From contig JAFXFS010000001.1 in assembly GCA_017513445.1 (NCBI GenBank), positions 1-64,000 on the forward strand: a DNA stretch of 64,000 bases, read 5' to 3'. Of this stretch, positions 8,286 to 17,336 are shown one piece after another. Origin of the DNA: Bacteroidales bacterium. GTDB taxonomy: Bacteria > Bacteroidota > Bacteroidia > Bacteroidales > UBA932. The notes beneath the pieces were generated by a model. It was not told the origin of the DNA. It did no database searches and worked only from the letters and a program-made list of their open reading frames with translations. A program made the position numbers and the translations under genes. The number at the start of each line of letters is the position of its first letter. The first letter of the stretch is position 1.

Positions 8286-8316
8286 ATTTTTAGCTCTCGT
8301 AGCTATATCTCTGGTA

Positions 8317-8415
8317 ATGAAAAAAGATTGGGTAATCTATGGTATTAATTACGAAGTAGATCCTACTCGAATCAATTTAGATGTTACCACAATCTTTTAT
8401 GTAGTAGGTAAGTAA
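8317..8415 (+). CDS. Possible 32-residue peptide (uncertain)
   Basis: An ATG frame of 32 codons between the tsf terminator and a palindrome: MKKDWVIYGINYEV..., ending ...FYVVGK. It is not obviously a piece of a neighbour and has no membrane segment. No promoter or ribosome site is convincing, and the stop abuts a mobile-type palindrome (8415-8445). It may be a small gene, the remnant of a longer one, or chance. Conservation would decide. Confidence 0.25.
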   Translation: MKKDWVIYGINYEVDPTRINLDVTTIFYVVGK

Positions 8416-8445
8416 AACAGATTCCCGCTCCTTTATCGCGGGAAT
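8415..8445. repeat. Single palindromic repeat unit (dRS3-like)
   Basis: AAAACAGATTCCCG followed by an inverted ATTCCCGC/GCGGGAAT pair at 8421-8428 and 8438-8445. The 14-nt lead AAAACAGATTCCCG is identical to that at 435-448 in the first repeat cluster. It shows the repeat family also occurs as solo copies between converging genes. Confidence 0.75.
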
Positions 8446-8463
8446 GAGAGGAATTGAGCGTAA

Positions 8464-9654
8464 TTATTGAATTACGCCCAACTCTTTACCAATCTTGGTG
8501 AATGCAGCCACGCACTTGTCGAGGTGTTCCACTTCGTGTCCTGCAGATACCTGTACTCTGATTCGTGCTTGATCTTTAGGCACAACCGGATAGTAGAATC
8601 CTGTTACATAGATTCCCTCTTCAAGTAATCTTGCAGCCATAACTTGCGACAATTTTGCATCATAAAGCATCACAGCGCAGATTGCCGATTGTGTAGGTTT
8701 AATGTCAAATCCTGCAGCCAACATCTTTTCAACAAAGTATTTTGTGTTGAAATGAAGTTTGTCTTGCAACTCATTAGTCCTTGCCATCATATCGAACATC
8801 TGAATACCAGCAGCTGCAATCATAGGAGGAATGCTATTTGAGAACAAGTATGGGCGTGATCTTTGGCGTAGCATAGCGATAATCTCCTTTTTACCGGTTG
8901 TAAAGCCACCGATTGCTCCACCGAATGCCTTGCCAAGTGTACCTGTAATAATCTCGACCTTGCCTTTTAGATTGTATAGCTCTGTTACACCACGACCAGT
9001 ATCACCAACAACTCCTGCAGAGTGAGACTCATCCACCATTACGATAGCATTGTATTTATTTGCCAACTCATAGATTTTATCAAGAGGGGCAACATTACCA
9101 TCCATTGAGAATACGCCATCAGTTACAATAATACGGTGGCGTTGTGCTTGTGCCAATTTTAAGCAATTCTCCAACTCTTCCATATTGGCATTGGCATATC
9201 TATATCTTTGTGCTTTACACAAACGTACACCATCAATAATAGAAGCGTGGTTTAGTGCGTCAGAGATAATGGCATCATTTTCATCAAAAAGAGGTTCGAA
9301 AACGCCACCATTTGCATCAAAGCAGGCAGCATACAGAATAGTATCTTCAGTTCCGAAGAATTCTGCGATTTTCGCCTCCAACTCTTTGTGTAGATCTTGA
9401 GTGCCGCAGATAAAACGCACAGAAGACATTCCAAAACCTCTACTATCCAAAGCTTTTTTGGCTGCTTCAATCAATTCAGGGTTATTTGATAGACCCAAAT
9501 AGTTGTTAGCACAGAAGTTAATAACCTCCTGAGAATTATTTACTTGAATAGCTGCTTGTTGAGCAGAAGTGATAATCCTTTCATTTTTATAAAGACCGGC
9601 TTCCTCTATCGATTTAAGAGTATCCTGTAAGTGTTTTTGTAGATCCGTATACAT
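8464..9654 (-). CDS. kbl: Glycine C-acetyltransferase (2-amino-3-ketobutyrate CoA ligase)
   Basis: PLP enzyme of the alpha-oxoamine synthase family that splits 2-amino-3-oxobutyrate with CoA into glycine and acetyl-CoA, the second step of threonine degradation. Visible: NFCANNYLGLSNNPELI, ring-stacking His136, Asp208 and His211 in VDESHSAG, and the Schiff-base lysine Lys242 in GTLGKAFGGAIGG. 396 aa is normal. A threonine dehydrogenase gene is often next to kbl but is absent here. The related 8-amino-7-oxononanoate synthase is the main alternative; the N-terminus MYTDLQKHLQDTL favours kbl. Confidence 0.9.
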   Translation of the reverse strand: MYTDLQKHLQDTLKSIEEAGLYKNERIITSAQQAAIQVNNSQEVINFCANNYLGLSNNPELIEAAKKALDSRGFGMSSVRFICGTQDLHKELEAKIAEFFGTEDTILYAACFDANGGVFEPLFDENDAIISDALNHASIIDGVRLCKAQRYRYANANMEELENCLKLAQAQRHRIIVTDGVFSMDGNVAPLDKIYELANKYNAIVMVDESHSAGVVGDTGRGVTELYNLKGKVEIITGTLGKAFGGAIGGFTTGKKEIIAMLRQRSRPYLFSNSIPPMIAAAGIQMFDMMARTNELQDKLHFNTKYFVEKMLAAGFDIKPTQSAICAVMLYDAKLSQVMAARLLEEGIYVTGFYYPVVPKDQARIRVQVSAGHEVEHLDKCVAAFTKIGKELGVIQ

Positions 9655-9685
9655 ATTTTACAATAAATTAATCAGTACATCTTAA

Positions 9686-9693
9686 CAAAGTTA
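9686..9693 (-). promoter_or_regulatory. Predicted -7 box of kbl
   Basis: Minus strand reads TAACTTTG, fitting TAnnTTTG. It implies a leader of about 25 nt. The rest of the 276-nt gap up to 9930 is AT-rich. Apart from a 23-codon chance-size frame at 9711-9782, I see nothing there. Confidence 0.5.
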
Positions 9694-9930
9694 TAAAATA
9701 TCTTCTTAAAATGAGAAAAAATAATAGTCAAAATATTGTCACAACGCATTATAAGGGCTTTTGGGAATATTTTTTGCAGTAAAATAGTGCTCAAAAATCC
9801 AAACAGTTGGGTTTTCATTGAGATATATGATAAGATTATCTATATTCGTGGCCAACTTTAGATATAAAGGATATTTTTTTTGGTACGAATATTGACATAA
9901 TATCTAAAACGATTAGAAATTTTAAAAAAT

Positions 9931-11259
9931 ATGATGAGAATGAAATGTGAAAAGAAACTCCTTTTAGTGGGGATTTTTATGATGGTATCCACTGCAATTG
10001 GATTCTCTCAAGAATATAGAGATTCTGAAGCAGATTCAGTTGAGGTAGTGGAGCTTTCATTGGAGGATGCAAAGAGTTACGCATTGGAGCATAACTACTC
10101 GATTCAGAATGCCTCGATAGATGTACAGAAGGCGGAGGCAAGTAAGTGGGAGATGATTTCATCAATGTTGCCACAAGTATCATTGAAGGCGGATTACTCC
10201 AACCAATTGGGTTATGAGATGAATCTTGGAGGTATGTCTATCTCAATGCCACCTTACGGATCTCTTGGTTTAACAACTGCTGTCGCTTTGACAGGTGCGC
10301 AGGTTGTTGGATTGCAAATATCGAATATCTCTAAAAAGATGTCAGATATTACCCTGAAACAGACAGAGCAAGATATCGCCAATCAGGTTAAGGTGCTTTA
10401 CTATTCTGCATTGGTTACTGAAGAGACAATATCTCTTTTAGAGCAGAATGTTCAAAGTCTGGATGACCTATATCAATATACACTGAAAGCTGTTGAGGTT
10501 GGAACTGCAGAGCAGACAAGTGCTGATCAGATTTTGGTTCAGGTTGAGACTATGAAGTCTTCTGTAAACTCTACTCAACGCTCTTTGGAAATGGTATATA
10601 ACTCGTTGCGTCTGTTGCTTAATATCAGCGCAGAAACTGAAATAGTTCTTACTCAGGAGATTCCGGATCTGCTTAATGTTGACTCAGCTTTTTCACTGGT
10701 AAATGAAGAGTTTGATGTCAATGATAATTACAACTACCAACTTCTTCAAAAGAGTACTGAACTATCTAAAAAACAGGTAGATATGGCAGCTTGGAACTAT
10801 GGTCCTACACTAAGTCTATTCCATCAGTATAGTGCAAAGCACTACTTTAGTGATGAGATGACTATGAATATGACTCCTCCAAATATGATTGGACTATCTA
10901 TCTCTATTCCAATCTTCACAAGTGGAAAGAATTATAGTACTCTAAAAGGTGCTAAATTGGATTATAAGAAACAATTAAACACTCTCCAAAACACAGAAAA
11001 GTCTCTAAATATTCAACACAGACAATTGTGTTACAACCTGACATCTGCATTTGAGCGATTTAATATCCAAAAGCAGAATGTAGAGGTGACTCAGCGTGTT
11101 TTTGATAACATTAGTAAAAAATATCAGTATGGTATGGCCTCAAGTATGGAGGTAACAACTGCCGGAACTGATTTAGTATCTGTTCAAAGCTCTTATGTGC
11201 AAGCTTTGTTGGATTTCGTAAATGCACAGATTGAATTGGAAAAACTTTTGAATAAATAA
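9931..11259 (+). CDS. TolC-family outer-membrane efflux channel
   Basis: Outer-membrane exit duct of a tripartite RND pump. After a signal peptide (about residues 1-26, ending ...AIGFS-QEYRD), two repeats of the outer-membrane efflux protein domain cover the remainder. They include long amphipathic helices rich in Gln/Asn and short beta segments. 442 aa is the usual size. It lies 10 nt upstream of the periplasmic adaptor and then the pump, giving the order TolC-HlyD-AcrB seen in many Bacteroidales. Substrates unknown. No local regulator gene was found upstream. Confidence 0.92.
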   Translation: MMRMKCEKKLLLVGIFMMVSTAIGFSQEYRDSEADSVEVVELSLEDAKSYALEHNYSIQNASIDVQKAEASKWEMISSMLPQVSLKADYSNQLGYEMNLGGMSISMPPYGSLGLTTAVALTGAQVVGLQISNISKKMSDITLKQTEQDIANQVKVLYYSALVTEETISLLEQNVQSLDDLYQYTLKAVEVGTAEQTSADQILVQVETMKSSVNSTQRSLEMVYNSLRLLLNISAETEIVLTQEIPDLLNVDSAFSLVNEEFDVNDNYNYQLLQKSTELSKKQVDMAAWNYGPTLSLFHQYSAKHYFSDEMTMNMTPPNMIGLSISIPIFTSGKNYSTLKGAKLDYKKQLNTLQNTEKSLNIQHRQLCYNLTSAFERFNIQKQNVEVTQRVFDNISKKYQYGMASSMEVTTAGTDLVSVQSSYVQALLDFVNAQIELEKLLNK

Positions 11260-11269
11260 TATTATAGAT

Positions 11270-12295
11270 ATGAAATATAGTAAACAATTATTGTTGATGA
11301 GCGCGGCTTTAATCCTATTTGTTTCGTGCTCAGGACCAAAACAACAATCGCAACAAGAGAGTGTAGAGAGAGTAGATAATGTAGAGACTACTGAATTGAA
11401 AATGACTGAGATATCTCGTGTAATTGAGTTTTCAACAACTTTACAGGGATACCAATCTATGAGTGTATCTCCATCTTTGACGGGTACAATTGAACACATC
11501 TACGTTGAGGTTGGAAAGTATGTTAAAAAGGGTGATCTTTTGGTTAGAATGGACCAAAATCAATTAAATAATACAAGACTTACATTTGCCAATTTGCAAG
11601 TAGAATTGGAGAGAATGGCTGCTTTGAGAGAGAGTGGTGCAGTTTCTCAACAACAATATGATCAAATTAAATTGTCATACGACCAAACAAAAGCAAGTCT
11701 TGATTTCTTAGAGAGTAATACTTTTGTAAGAGCTCAATTCCCTGGAGTTATCTCTGCAAAGAATTACGAAGATGGTGAGCTTTATAGCGGTCAACCAATT
11801 TTGAGTTTGGTACAGATTGGGGTATTGAAGGCATACATTAATGTGCCTGAGAGCTATTTCCCTCATATCAAGACTGGTATGAAGGTAAATATCACCTCTG
11901 ATATCTATCCTGATGAGGTTTTCCCTGCAACAATTGAGATTATCCACCCTACAATTGACCCTGCATCACACACATTCCAGGTTAAATTGAGAATACCAAA
12001 CTCTTCATCAAAACTTCGTCCTGGTATGTATGTTAAGACAGAGTTGACAATGGGTAAAGCAAATACACTTGTAGTGCCTTATCAATCTGTTTTGAAACTT
12101 CTTGGTTCAAATGAGAGATATGTTTTCGTTGAGGAAAATGGTGTTGCAAAACAGGTATTCGTTGAGTTAGGACAGAGATTTGACCAAAATATTGAGATTT
12201 TCAGTGATGAACTTAAAGAGGGAGATAAGATAGTTACTGTAGGTCAATCTAAACTTATTGATGGCGGTAAATTGAATGTAGTTAAGGAGAATTAG
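11270..12295 (+). CDS. RND efflux periplasmic adaptor (HlyD/AcrA family lipoprotein)
   Basis: Membrane-fusion subunit joining the inner-membrane pump to the TolC channel. A lipoprotein signal ends with LFVSC, so Cys20 is probably lipidated and anchors it to the inner membrane. The order is barrel-sandwich half (GTIEHIYVEVGKYVKKGDLL), a short coiled-coil hairpin (about 95-140), the second half, then beta-barrel and C-terminal membrane-proximal domains (LRPGMYVKTEL). 341 aa, a short adaptor. It ends 3 nt before the pump gene. Confidence 0.93.
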   Translation: MKYSKQLLLMSAALILFVSCSGPKQQSQQESVERVDNVETTELKMTEISRVIEFSTTLQGYQSMSVSPSLTGTIEHIYVEVGKYVKKGDLLVRMDQNQLNNTRLTFANLQVELERMAALRESGAVSQQQYDQIKLSYDQTKASLDFLESNTFVRAQFPGVISAKNYEDGELYSGQPILSLVQIGVLKAYINVPESYFPHIKTGMKVNITSDIYPDEVFPATIEIIHPTIDPASHTFQVKLRIPNSSSKLRPGMYVKTELTMGKANTLVVPYQSVLKLLGSNERYVFVEENGVAKQVFVELGQRFDQNIEIFSDELKEGDKIVTVGQSKLIDGGKLNVVKEN

Positions 12296-12298
12296 TTT

Positions 12299-15200
12299 AT
12301 GAGTATTTATAAATCGGCGATTAAGAAGCCCGTAACGACTGCACTGATTTTCGTTGCGGTGGCTATAGTGGGACTTTTCTCTATGAGTAAGCTCCCTATA
12401 GACCAGTTCCCGGAGATGGATCCACCATTTATTACAGTGATGACCACCTATGCGGGAGCGAGTGCCAGTGAGATTGAGACCAACGTTACCAAGTTGATTG
12501 AAAACAGCTTGAATGCTGTTGATGGTCTTAAGGAGTTGACCTCTATCTCTAAGGATAATATCTCAGTTGTAAACCTTGAGATGGAGTGGGGTACAGACCT
12601 TGATGAGGCGGTAAATGATGCTCGTGGATATATAGATATGCTTAAAGAGGCACTTCCTGATGGTTGTTCAAATCCAAGTCTTTTTAAGCTGAATACAAGT
12701 TCAATGCCTATTATCCAATATGCGATTACTGCAAAAGAGAGTTATCCCGGCTTGGATAAAATTTTGAATGATGAGTTAATTACACAGCTGAACAGAGTTG
12801 ATGGAATCGGTTCTGCATCACTTTCAGGTGCTCCGGAGAGATATGTATATGTTGATATCGACCAAGCGAAGATTGATGCATTCGGCCTTCCTTTGGAAAT
12901 GGTAGGAAATGCCATTGCAAATAACAACTTGAACCTATCTTCAGGTACTGTGAAGTTGGATACAGAGCAATATCAATTACAGGTAAGAAGTGAGTATGTA
13001 GAGAGCTCCGAGATTGGAAATATAGTTGTAACAACAACACAAACAGGTCAGCAAGTATTTGTAAGGGATATTGCAACTATTAGAGATACAATCAAGGACC
13101 TTACTCTTGATGAAAAGGTCAATGGAGAAGAGGCAGTTAAGTTGGTTATCTCTAAAAAGTCAGGAGCAAATACTGTACAGGTATGTAAGGATATAAGAAA
13201 AGAGTTGGCAAAAATAGAGAAAGTTCTGCCTTCAGACATTAAGATAGATCTTATTTACGACTCTTCGGAGGAGATTGAGAACTCTATCTTAAGTTTGATA
13301 GAATCTATCTTCTATGCGCTACTATTTGTAGTATTGGTTGTGTTAATTTTCTTGGGTAATTGGAGAGCTACTTTCATCATTGGTATAACAATTCCAATCT
13401 CTTTGATTGTTGCATTCATCTACTTGCTATTTGTTGATAGTTCATTGAATATCATATCATTATGTTCATTAACAGTGGCTATTGGTATGGTTGTGGATGA
13501 TGCAATCGTGGTTCTTGAAAACATCTCTAAACACATTGACAGAGGTTCATCACCAAGGGAGGCTGCAATCTATGCTACCAACGAGGTTTGGACATCTGTA
13601 ATTGCAACAACTTTAGTTATCGCTGCTGTGTTTATTCCATTGACAATGTTGTCAGGAATGGCTGGTATTCTATTCAAAGAGTTGGGATGGATTGTAACAA
13701 TCGTGGTTTCGACCTCAACAGTTGTGGCTATCACACTTACTCCAATGTTATGCTCGAAACTTCTTAAAGCAAAAAAGGTTAAGGTTGATGAGAGAGGAAA
13801 ATTAGTTGAGGTTAAAGAGAAGAGAGGCTGGTATCAGAGAATAGTTGTAGGAACATTGGATAAAATTGATGGTTGGTATGCCAATATATTAAGATGGTGT
13901 CTTCGCCATAAATTGACAACAGTATCTATCGCAATTCTATTCTTTGGATTAACTTTGATTCCTGTGATGACTGGTAAGATTGGTACTGACTTTATGCAAC
14001 AAACAGATAATGGTCGTTTGAGTGTGAGCATTGAGTTGCAAAGTGGTACACGTGTTGAAGAGTCTGCAAAACTTGCTCGTAGAGTTGAAGCACGTTTTAT
14101 GGAATTGGTTCCAGAAATAGAACGAATCTCATCATCAACAGGTTCAAATGATCAAGGTGGTGTTGCATCTCTATTCTCTTCTACAACAAATAACAAAATT
14201 TCGATGACTGTTGTTTGTAGTAAGAAAAATGAGAGAGAGAGAGGCATCACAGAGATTGCTGAAGTCCTTCGTAAAGAGTTGGCCGTTTATCCTGAAATCA
14301 TTGACTATCAATGTAGTACAGGTGGTGGAATGGGTGGTGGTTCTACTGTGGATGTTGAAATCTATGGCTATGACTTCGATCAGACAAACTTGTATGCTAA
14401 CGAGTTAAAGAACCTTATTTCTCAAAAAGTAGAAGGCGCACGTGATATCGCTGTAAGTAGAGATGAAGACCGTTCAGAGTTGAAAATTACAGTTGATAAA
14501 GAGAAAGCTGCCTATTTAGGACTTAATTCAGCAACAGTTTCTACTTATGTTAGAAATCGTGTAAATGGTTTGACTGTTGGCTATTTGAAAGAGGATGGTG
14601 ATGAGTATGATATCGTTGTAAGACTTCAAGAGGAGAATAGAAACTCAATTACAACTCTTCAAGATATCTCGATTCCTACTGGAATGGGCAATGTTAAATT
14701 GAGTGAGATTGCAACTATCGAAGAGTATTGGGCTCCACCTACAATTGAGAGAAAGAGCCGTCAACGTTATATGAGATTGAGTGTTACTCCTTATAATGTT
14801 CCACTTGGACAAATTGCAGCAAATGTTCAGAGTGTAATCGACCAGACAGGTACTCCTAATGGTATAACTGTGAGAATATCAGGTAGTTATGAAGATCAAC
14901 AAGAGACTTTCGCAGATATGATTATATTGTTGCTTTTGGTTGTGCTACTTGTATATGTGGTGATGGCATCTCAATTTGAATCTTTAGCAAAACCTGCAAT
15001 TATTATGCTTTCGCTTCCATTTGCAATCTCAGGTGTTATTATAGCACTTTGGATTACAGGAGTATCTCTTGATATGATTGGAGCACTTGGTTTCATTATG
15101 CTGGTGGGTATTGTAACAAAGAATGGTATCGTACTTGTCGATTATATCAACTTGATGAGAGATAGAGGATATGAACTCTACGAGGCAATTGCCCTTTCAG

Positions 15201-15469
15201 GAGCTTCTCGTCTTCGTCCTGTATTGATGACAGCATTGACAACACTTCTTGGTATGCTTCCAATGGCATTGAGTACTGGTGAAGGTTCAGAAATGTGGCA
15301 TCCATTAGGAATTGTGGTAATCGGTGGTCTTTTGGTATCAACAATGGTGACTTTGATTATTGTTCCTGTAGTATATGCCTTGATGTCAAGACACGGAGAG
15401 AGAGATAAAGAGGAGAAATTACGTAAAGAGTATATTTTTATGCAAATAAGCACAAAGGAGGAGAACTAG
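12299..15469 (+). CDS. RND-family efflux transporter (AcrB/HAE1 type)
   Basis: Proton-driven inner-membrane trimeric pump. It has the HAE1 layout: the N-terminal helix (KKPVTTALIFVAVAIVGLFSM), a large periplasmic loop, TM2-6, a second loop and TM8-12. The Asp-Asp pair of TM4 (MVVDDAIVVLENI, about residue 400) and the TM10 region IVTKNGIVLVDYI are present, so the proton relay looks intact. 1056 aa is normal. Hydrophobic multidrug substrates are more likely than metals because no CzcA-type signature was seen. The last codons contain AAGGAGG (15455-15461), a possible ribosome site for the next gene. Confidence 0.95.
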   Translation: MSIYKSAIKKPVTTALIFVAVAIVGLFSMSKLPIDQFPEMDPPFITVMTTYAGASASEIETNVTKLIENSLNAVDGLKELTSISKDNISVVNLEMEWGTDLDEAVNDARGYIDMLKEALPDGCSNPSLFKLNTSSMPIIQYAITAKESYPGLDKILNDELITQLNRVDGIGSASLSGAPERYVYVDIDQAKIDAFGLPLEMVGNAIANNNLNLSSGTVKLDTEQYQLQVRSEYVESSEIGNIVVTTTQTGQQVFVRDIATIRDTIKDLTLDEKVNGEEAVKLVISKKSGANTVQVCKDIRKELAKIEKVLPSDIKIDLIYDSSEEIENSILSLIESIFYALLFVVLVVLIFLGNWRATFIIGITIPISLIVAFIYLLFVDSSLNIISLCSLTVAIGMVVDDAIVVLENISKHIDRGSSPREAAIYATNEVWTSVIATTLVIAAVFIPLTMLSGMAGILFKELGWIVTIVVSTSTVVAITLTPMLCSKLLKAKKVKVDERGKLVEVKEKRGWYQRIVVGTLDKIDGWYANILRWCLRHKLTTVSIAILFFGLTLIPVMTGKIGTDFMQQTDNGRLSVSIELQSGTRVEESAKLARRVEARFMELVPEIERISSSTGSNDQGGVASLFSSTTNNKISMTVVCSKKNERERGITEIAEVLRKELAVYPEIIDYQCSTGGGMGGGSTVDVEIYGYDFDQTNLYANELKNLISQKVEGARDIAVSRDEDRSELKITVDKEKAAYLGLNSATVSTYVRNRVNGLTVGYLKEDGDEYDIVVRLQEENRNSITTLQDISIPTGMGNVKLSEIATIEEYWAPPTIERKSRQRYMRLSVTPYNVPLGQIAANVQSVIDQTGTPNGITVRISGSYEDQQETFADMIILLLLVVLLVYVVMASQFESLAKPAIIMLSLPFAISGVIIALWITGVSLDMIGALGFIMLVGIVTKNGIVLVDYINLMRDRGYELYEAIALSGASRLRPVLMTALTTLLGMLPMALSTGEGSEMWHPLGIVVIGGLLVSTMVTLIIVPVVYALMSRHGERDKEEKLRKEYIFMQISTKEEN
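15455..15461 (+). promoter_or_regulatory. Perfect Shine-Dalgarno sequence inside the acrB end
   Basis: AAGGAGG, 9 nt before the ATG of the PII-like gene and within codons of the acrB tail. Bacteroidota starts usually lack such a site, so it may set the translation of this small gene, although it may simply be coding sequence for Lys-Glu-Glu. Confidence 0.45.
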
Positions 15470-15470
15470 T

Positions 15471-15764
15471 ATGAAATGTGTATTTATCGTATTTAATCAA
15501 GCCAACACCTCTCGCGTGGAGTATTTGTTGGATGCCTTGAAAATCAGTGGTTTTACTATGTTCGAAGAGGTTCAGGGACGTGGAACTAATGGCGGAGAAC
15601 CCCGTCGTGGTACACACACCTGGCCAGAATTGAACTCAGCGGTAATGACTATGGTTGAGGATGATAGAGTTGACGAATTGCTTGATACAGTAAAAAAACT
15701 TGATTTAAGAAATAAAGAAGTAGGTGTCAGGGCTTTTGTCTGGAATGTCGAAAAAAGTGTTTAA
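15471..15764 (+). CDS. Small PII-like protein linked to the RND pump
   Basis: 97 residues, starting 1 nt after the pump stop. The pattern is beta (CVFIVFNQ), helix, beta (FTMFEEVQGRG), a flexible Gly/Arg-rich loop (about 38-48), then helix and beta. This is the ferredoxin-like layout of PII/CutA signalling proteins, with the loop where PII has its T-loop. It is a fold guess from sequence, not a match I can verify. Conserved small genes after acrB occur in Porphyromonas and relatives. Its perfect Shine-Dalgarno sequence is unusual here. It may sense a ligand and modulate the pump. Confidence 0.6.
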   Translation: MKCVFIVFNQANTSRVEYLLDALKISGFTMFEEVQGRGTNGGEPRRGTHTWPELNSAVMTMVEDDRVDELLDTVKKLDLRNKEVGVRAFVWNVEKSV

Positions 15765-15835
15765 AAATTTCGTGTTTAATAAAATAATTTCTATTTTAGC
15801 AAATACAATAAACTTAAATCTTAAAATTAAAAATT

Positions 15836-16153
15836 ATGGCATTAGCAATTAATGATAACAATTTCCAAGAGTTGGTGAAAGAATCATCAATTCCGGTAGT
15901 ATTAGATTTTTGGGCACCTTGGTGTGGCCCTTGCAGAATGGTATCTCCAATTATTGATGAATTAGCAGAGGAATTCAAAGATAAAGCTCTTGTGGCAAAG
16001 TGTAATGTTGACGATTGTGCCGACGTTCCTGCTCAATTCAGAGTAATGAATATTCCAACAATTCTATTCTTCAAGAATGGAGAGGTGGTTGATAAAGTAG
16101 TTGGTGCTACTACTAAAGCAGTTCTTGCAGAGAAGATTAACAAAATTTTATAA
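15836..16153 (+). CDS. trxA: Thioredoxin
   Basis: Cytoplasmic thiol-disulfide oxidoreductase. It has the classic active site WCGPC with Cys30 and Cys33, the preceding VVLDFWAPW strand, and the cis-proline in NIPTILFF near residue 75. 105 aa without a signal peptide, so this is the cytosolic form, not a secreted TlpA-like protein. It starts 71 nt after the pump operon and 8 nt before a barrel gene. Confidence 0.96.
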   Translation: MALAINDNNFQELVKESSIPVVLDFWAPWCGPCRMVSPIIDELAEEFKDKALVAKCNVDDCADVPAQFRVMNIPTILFFKNGEVVDKVVGATTKAVLAEKINKIL

Positions 16154-16161
16154 TAATTACT

Positions 16162-16803
16162 ATGAGAAAGATTATAATTTCAATTTTAACAATATTCCTA
16201 CTATGTGGAGTATCGTTTAGCGCAGACGCAAGAGGCGGATTTCTTGTAAAGGGAGGTTTAGGATATACATCAGTTGACCTTTCAGGTTTAAAAGCCGCTG
16301 AGAACTATACAAACTTCCATTTTGGTGTAGGTTTAAATGCACCTCTTCCATTAGGCCTTGCTATTCAACCAGAATTGATTTACAAACACAATAAAATTGA
16401 TGATTTTGGTGTGGCAAACATTGCAGAAGTTGATTGGGAAGTTGGTTACCTACAATTACCTGTCAATATTCAATGGGGTATTGATCTTATCGCTATGAGA
16501 CCATACATCTTCGTATCGCCATTTATTGGTTACAACTTGATAAACGATGTTGATGTTGACGCTAAAATTTTAAGCAAAGAGGTAGATCTTTCAGATGTAT
16601 TCAAAAAGAATATAAACAAATTTGAGTATGGTGTTGGCTTGGGAGCCGGTGTTGAGGTTTGGAAATTGCAAATTGCAGCAAAATATGTCTGGAACTTTGG
16701 TGATTTGACAAATTTTGACAAAAACACTGTAGTTGATGATCTTAAAGGTCTAAATTTGGAAAATGCAGGTGGATTTGAAGTATCAGTAGGAATCGTATTC
16801 TAA
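16162..16803 (+). CDS. Outer-membrane beta-barrel protein (porin-like, OMP_b-brl type)
   Basis: 213 aa with a signal peptide (about 1-23, ...SFSADA-RGG) followed by alternating hydrophobic/polar strands (FLVKGGLGYTSVDL, LPLGLAIQPELIYKH, VGYLQLPVNIQWGI) and a C-terminal strand ending in Phe (VSVGIVF), the signal for insertion by the BAM machinery. This pattern matches small eight-stranded barrels common in Bacteroidota. Function unknown. The stop overlaps the next start (TAATG), and thioredoxin ends 8 nt upstream. Confidence 0.8.
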   Translation: MRKIIISILTIFLLCGVSFSADARGGFLVKGGLGYTSVDLSGLKAAENYTNFHFGVGLNAPLPLGLAIQPELIYKHNKIDDFGVANIAEVDWEVGYLQLPVNIQWGIDLIAMRPYIFVSPFIGYNLINDVDVDAKILSKEVDLSDVFKKNINKFEYGVGLGAGVEVWKLQIAAKYVWNFGDLTNFDKNTVVDDLKGLNLENAGGFEVSVGIVF

Positions 16804-17336
16804 TGAAAATCGCTGTTTATTGCGCATCAAGCAATCAAATTCACGAAAAATATCAACAAGCCGCTCGAGAATTTGCTCAGGCGGCTTGTTTACGTGATTA
16901 CACTATCCTATGTGGAGGTGTTGATTTGGGTTTAATGAAGACATTCTGCGATGAAGTTACTGCCGCAGGAGGTAATGTCGTGGGTGTTATACCTCACTTT
17001 ATGTGCGAGAGGGGTTTACACTCAACCAATCTAACCGAGACTGTTTATGTTCACACAATGGCAGATAGAAAGGCCTATTTAAGGGCTGAAGCTGATGCTG
17101 TTGTTGCCTTCCCGGGAAGTATTGGAACTGTTGATGAATTTATAGAGGTTCTAGTACTAAAAAAATTAAAACAGTTTGATGGTAAGGTTATTCTTTACAA
17201 TTATGAGGGTTTCTGGAATCCATTTATTGAGATGTTAAACCACTTTGTTAAAGAATCTGTTTTTGATAAAGCAGATTTCGACAAAATGATTATTGCAGAG
17301 ACTCTTGATCAACTATTAGAAGCATTAGAAAAGTAA
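16803..17336 (+). CDS. LOG-family protein (TIGR00730-like)
   Basis: Rossmann-type fold of the lysine-decarboxylase-like/LOG family; some members cleave nucleoside monophosphates such as cytokinin ribotides. The N-terminal MKIAVYCASSNQ and the segments MADRKAYLRAEADAVVAFPG and GTVDEF are present. Arg89, Lys90 and Glu112 are conserved. The usual PGGxGTxxE motif reads PGSIGTVDE (Ser106 for Gly), and the first glycine motif is CGGVDLGLM, so activity is uncertain. 177 aa is normal. It overlaps both neighbours by 1 nt (TAATG), so translation is coupled with the barrel gene and the prenyl synthetase. Confidence 0.85.
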   Translation: MKIAVYCASSNQIHEKYQQAAREFAQAACLRDYTILCGGVDLGLMKTFCDEVTAAGGNVVGVIPHFMCERGLHSTNLTETVYVHTMADRKAYLRAEADAVVAFPGSIGTVDEFIEVLVLKKLKQFDGKVILYNYEGFWNPFIEMLNHFVKESVFDKADFDKMIIAETLDQLLEALEK

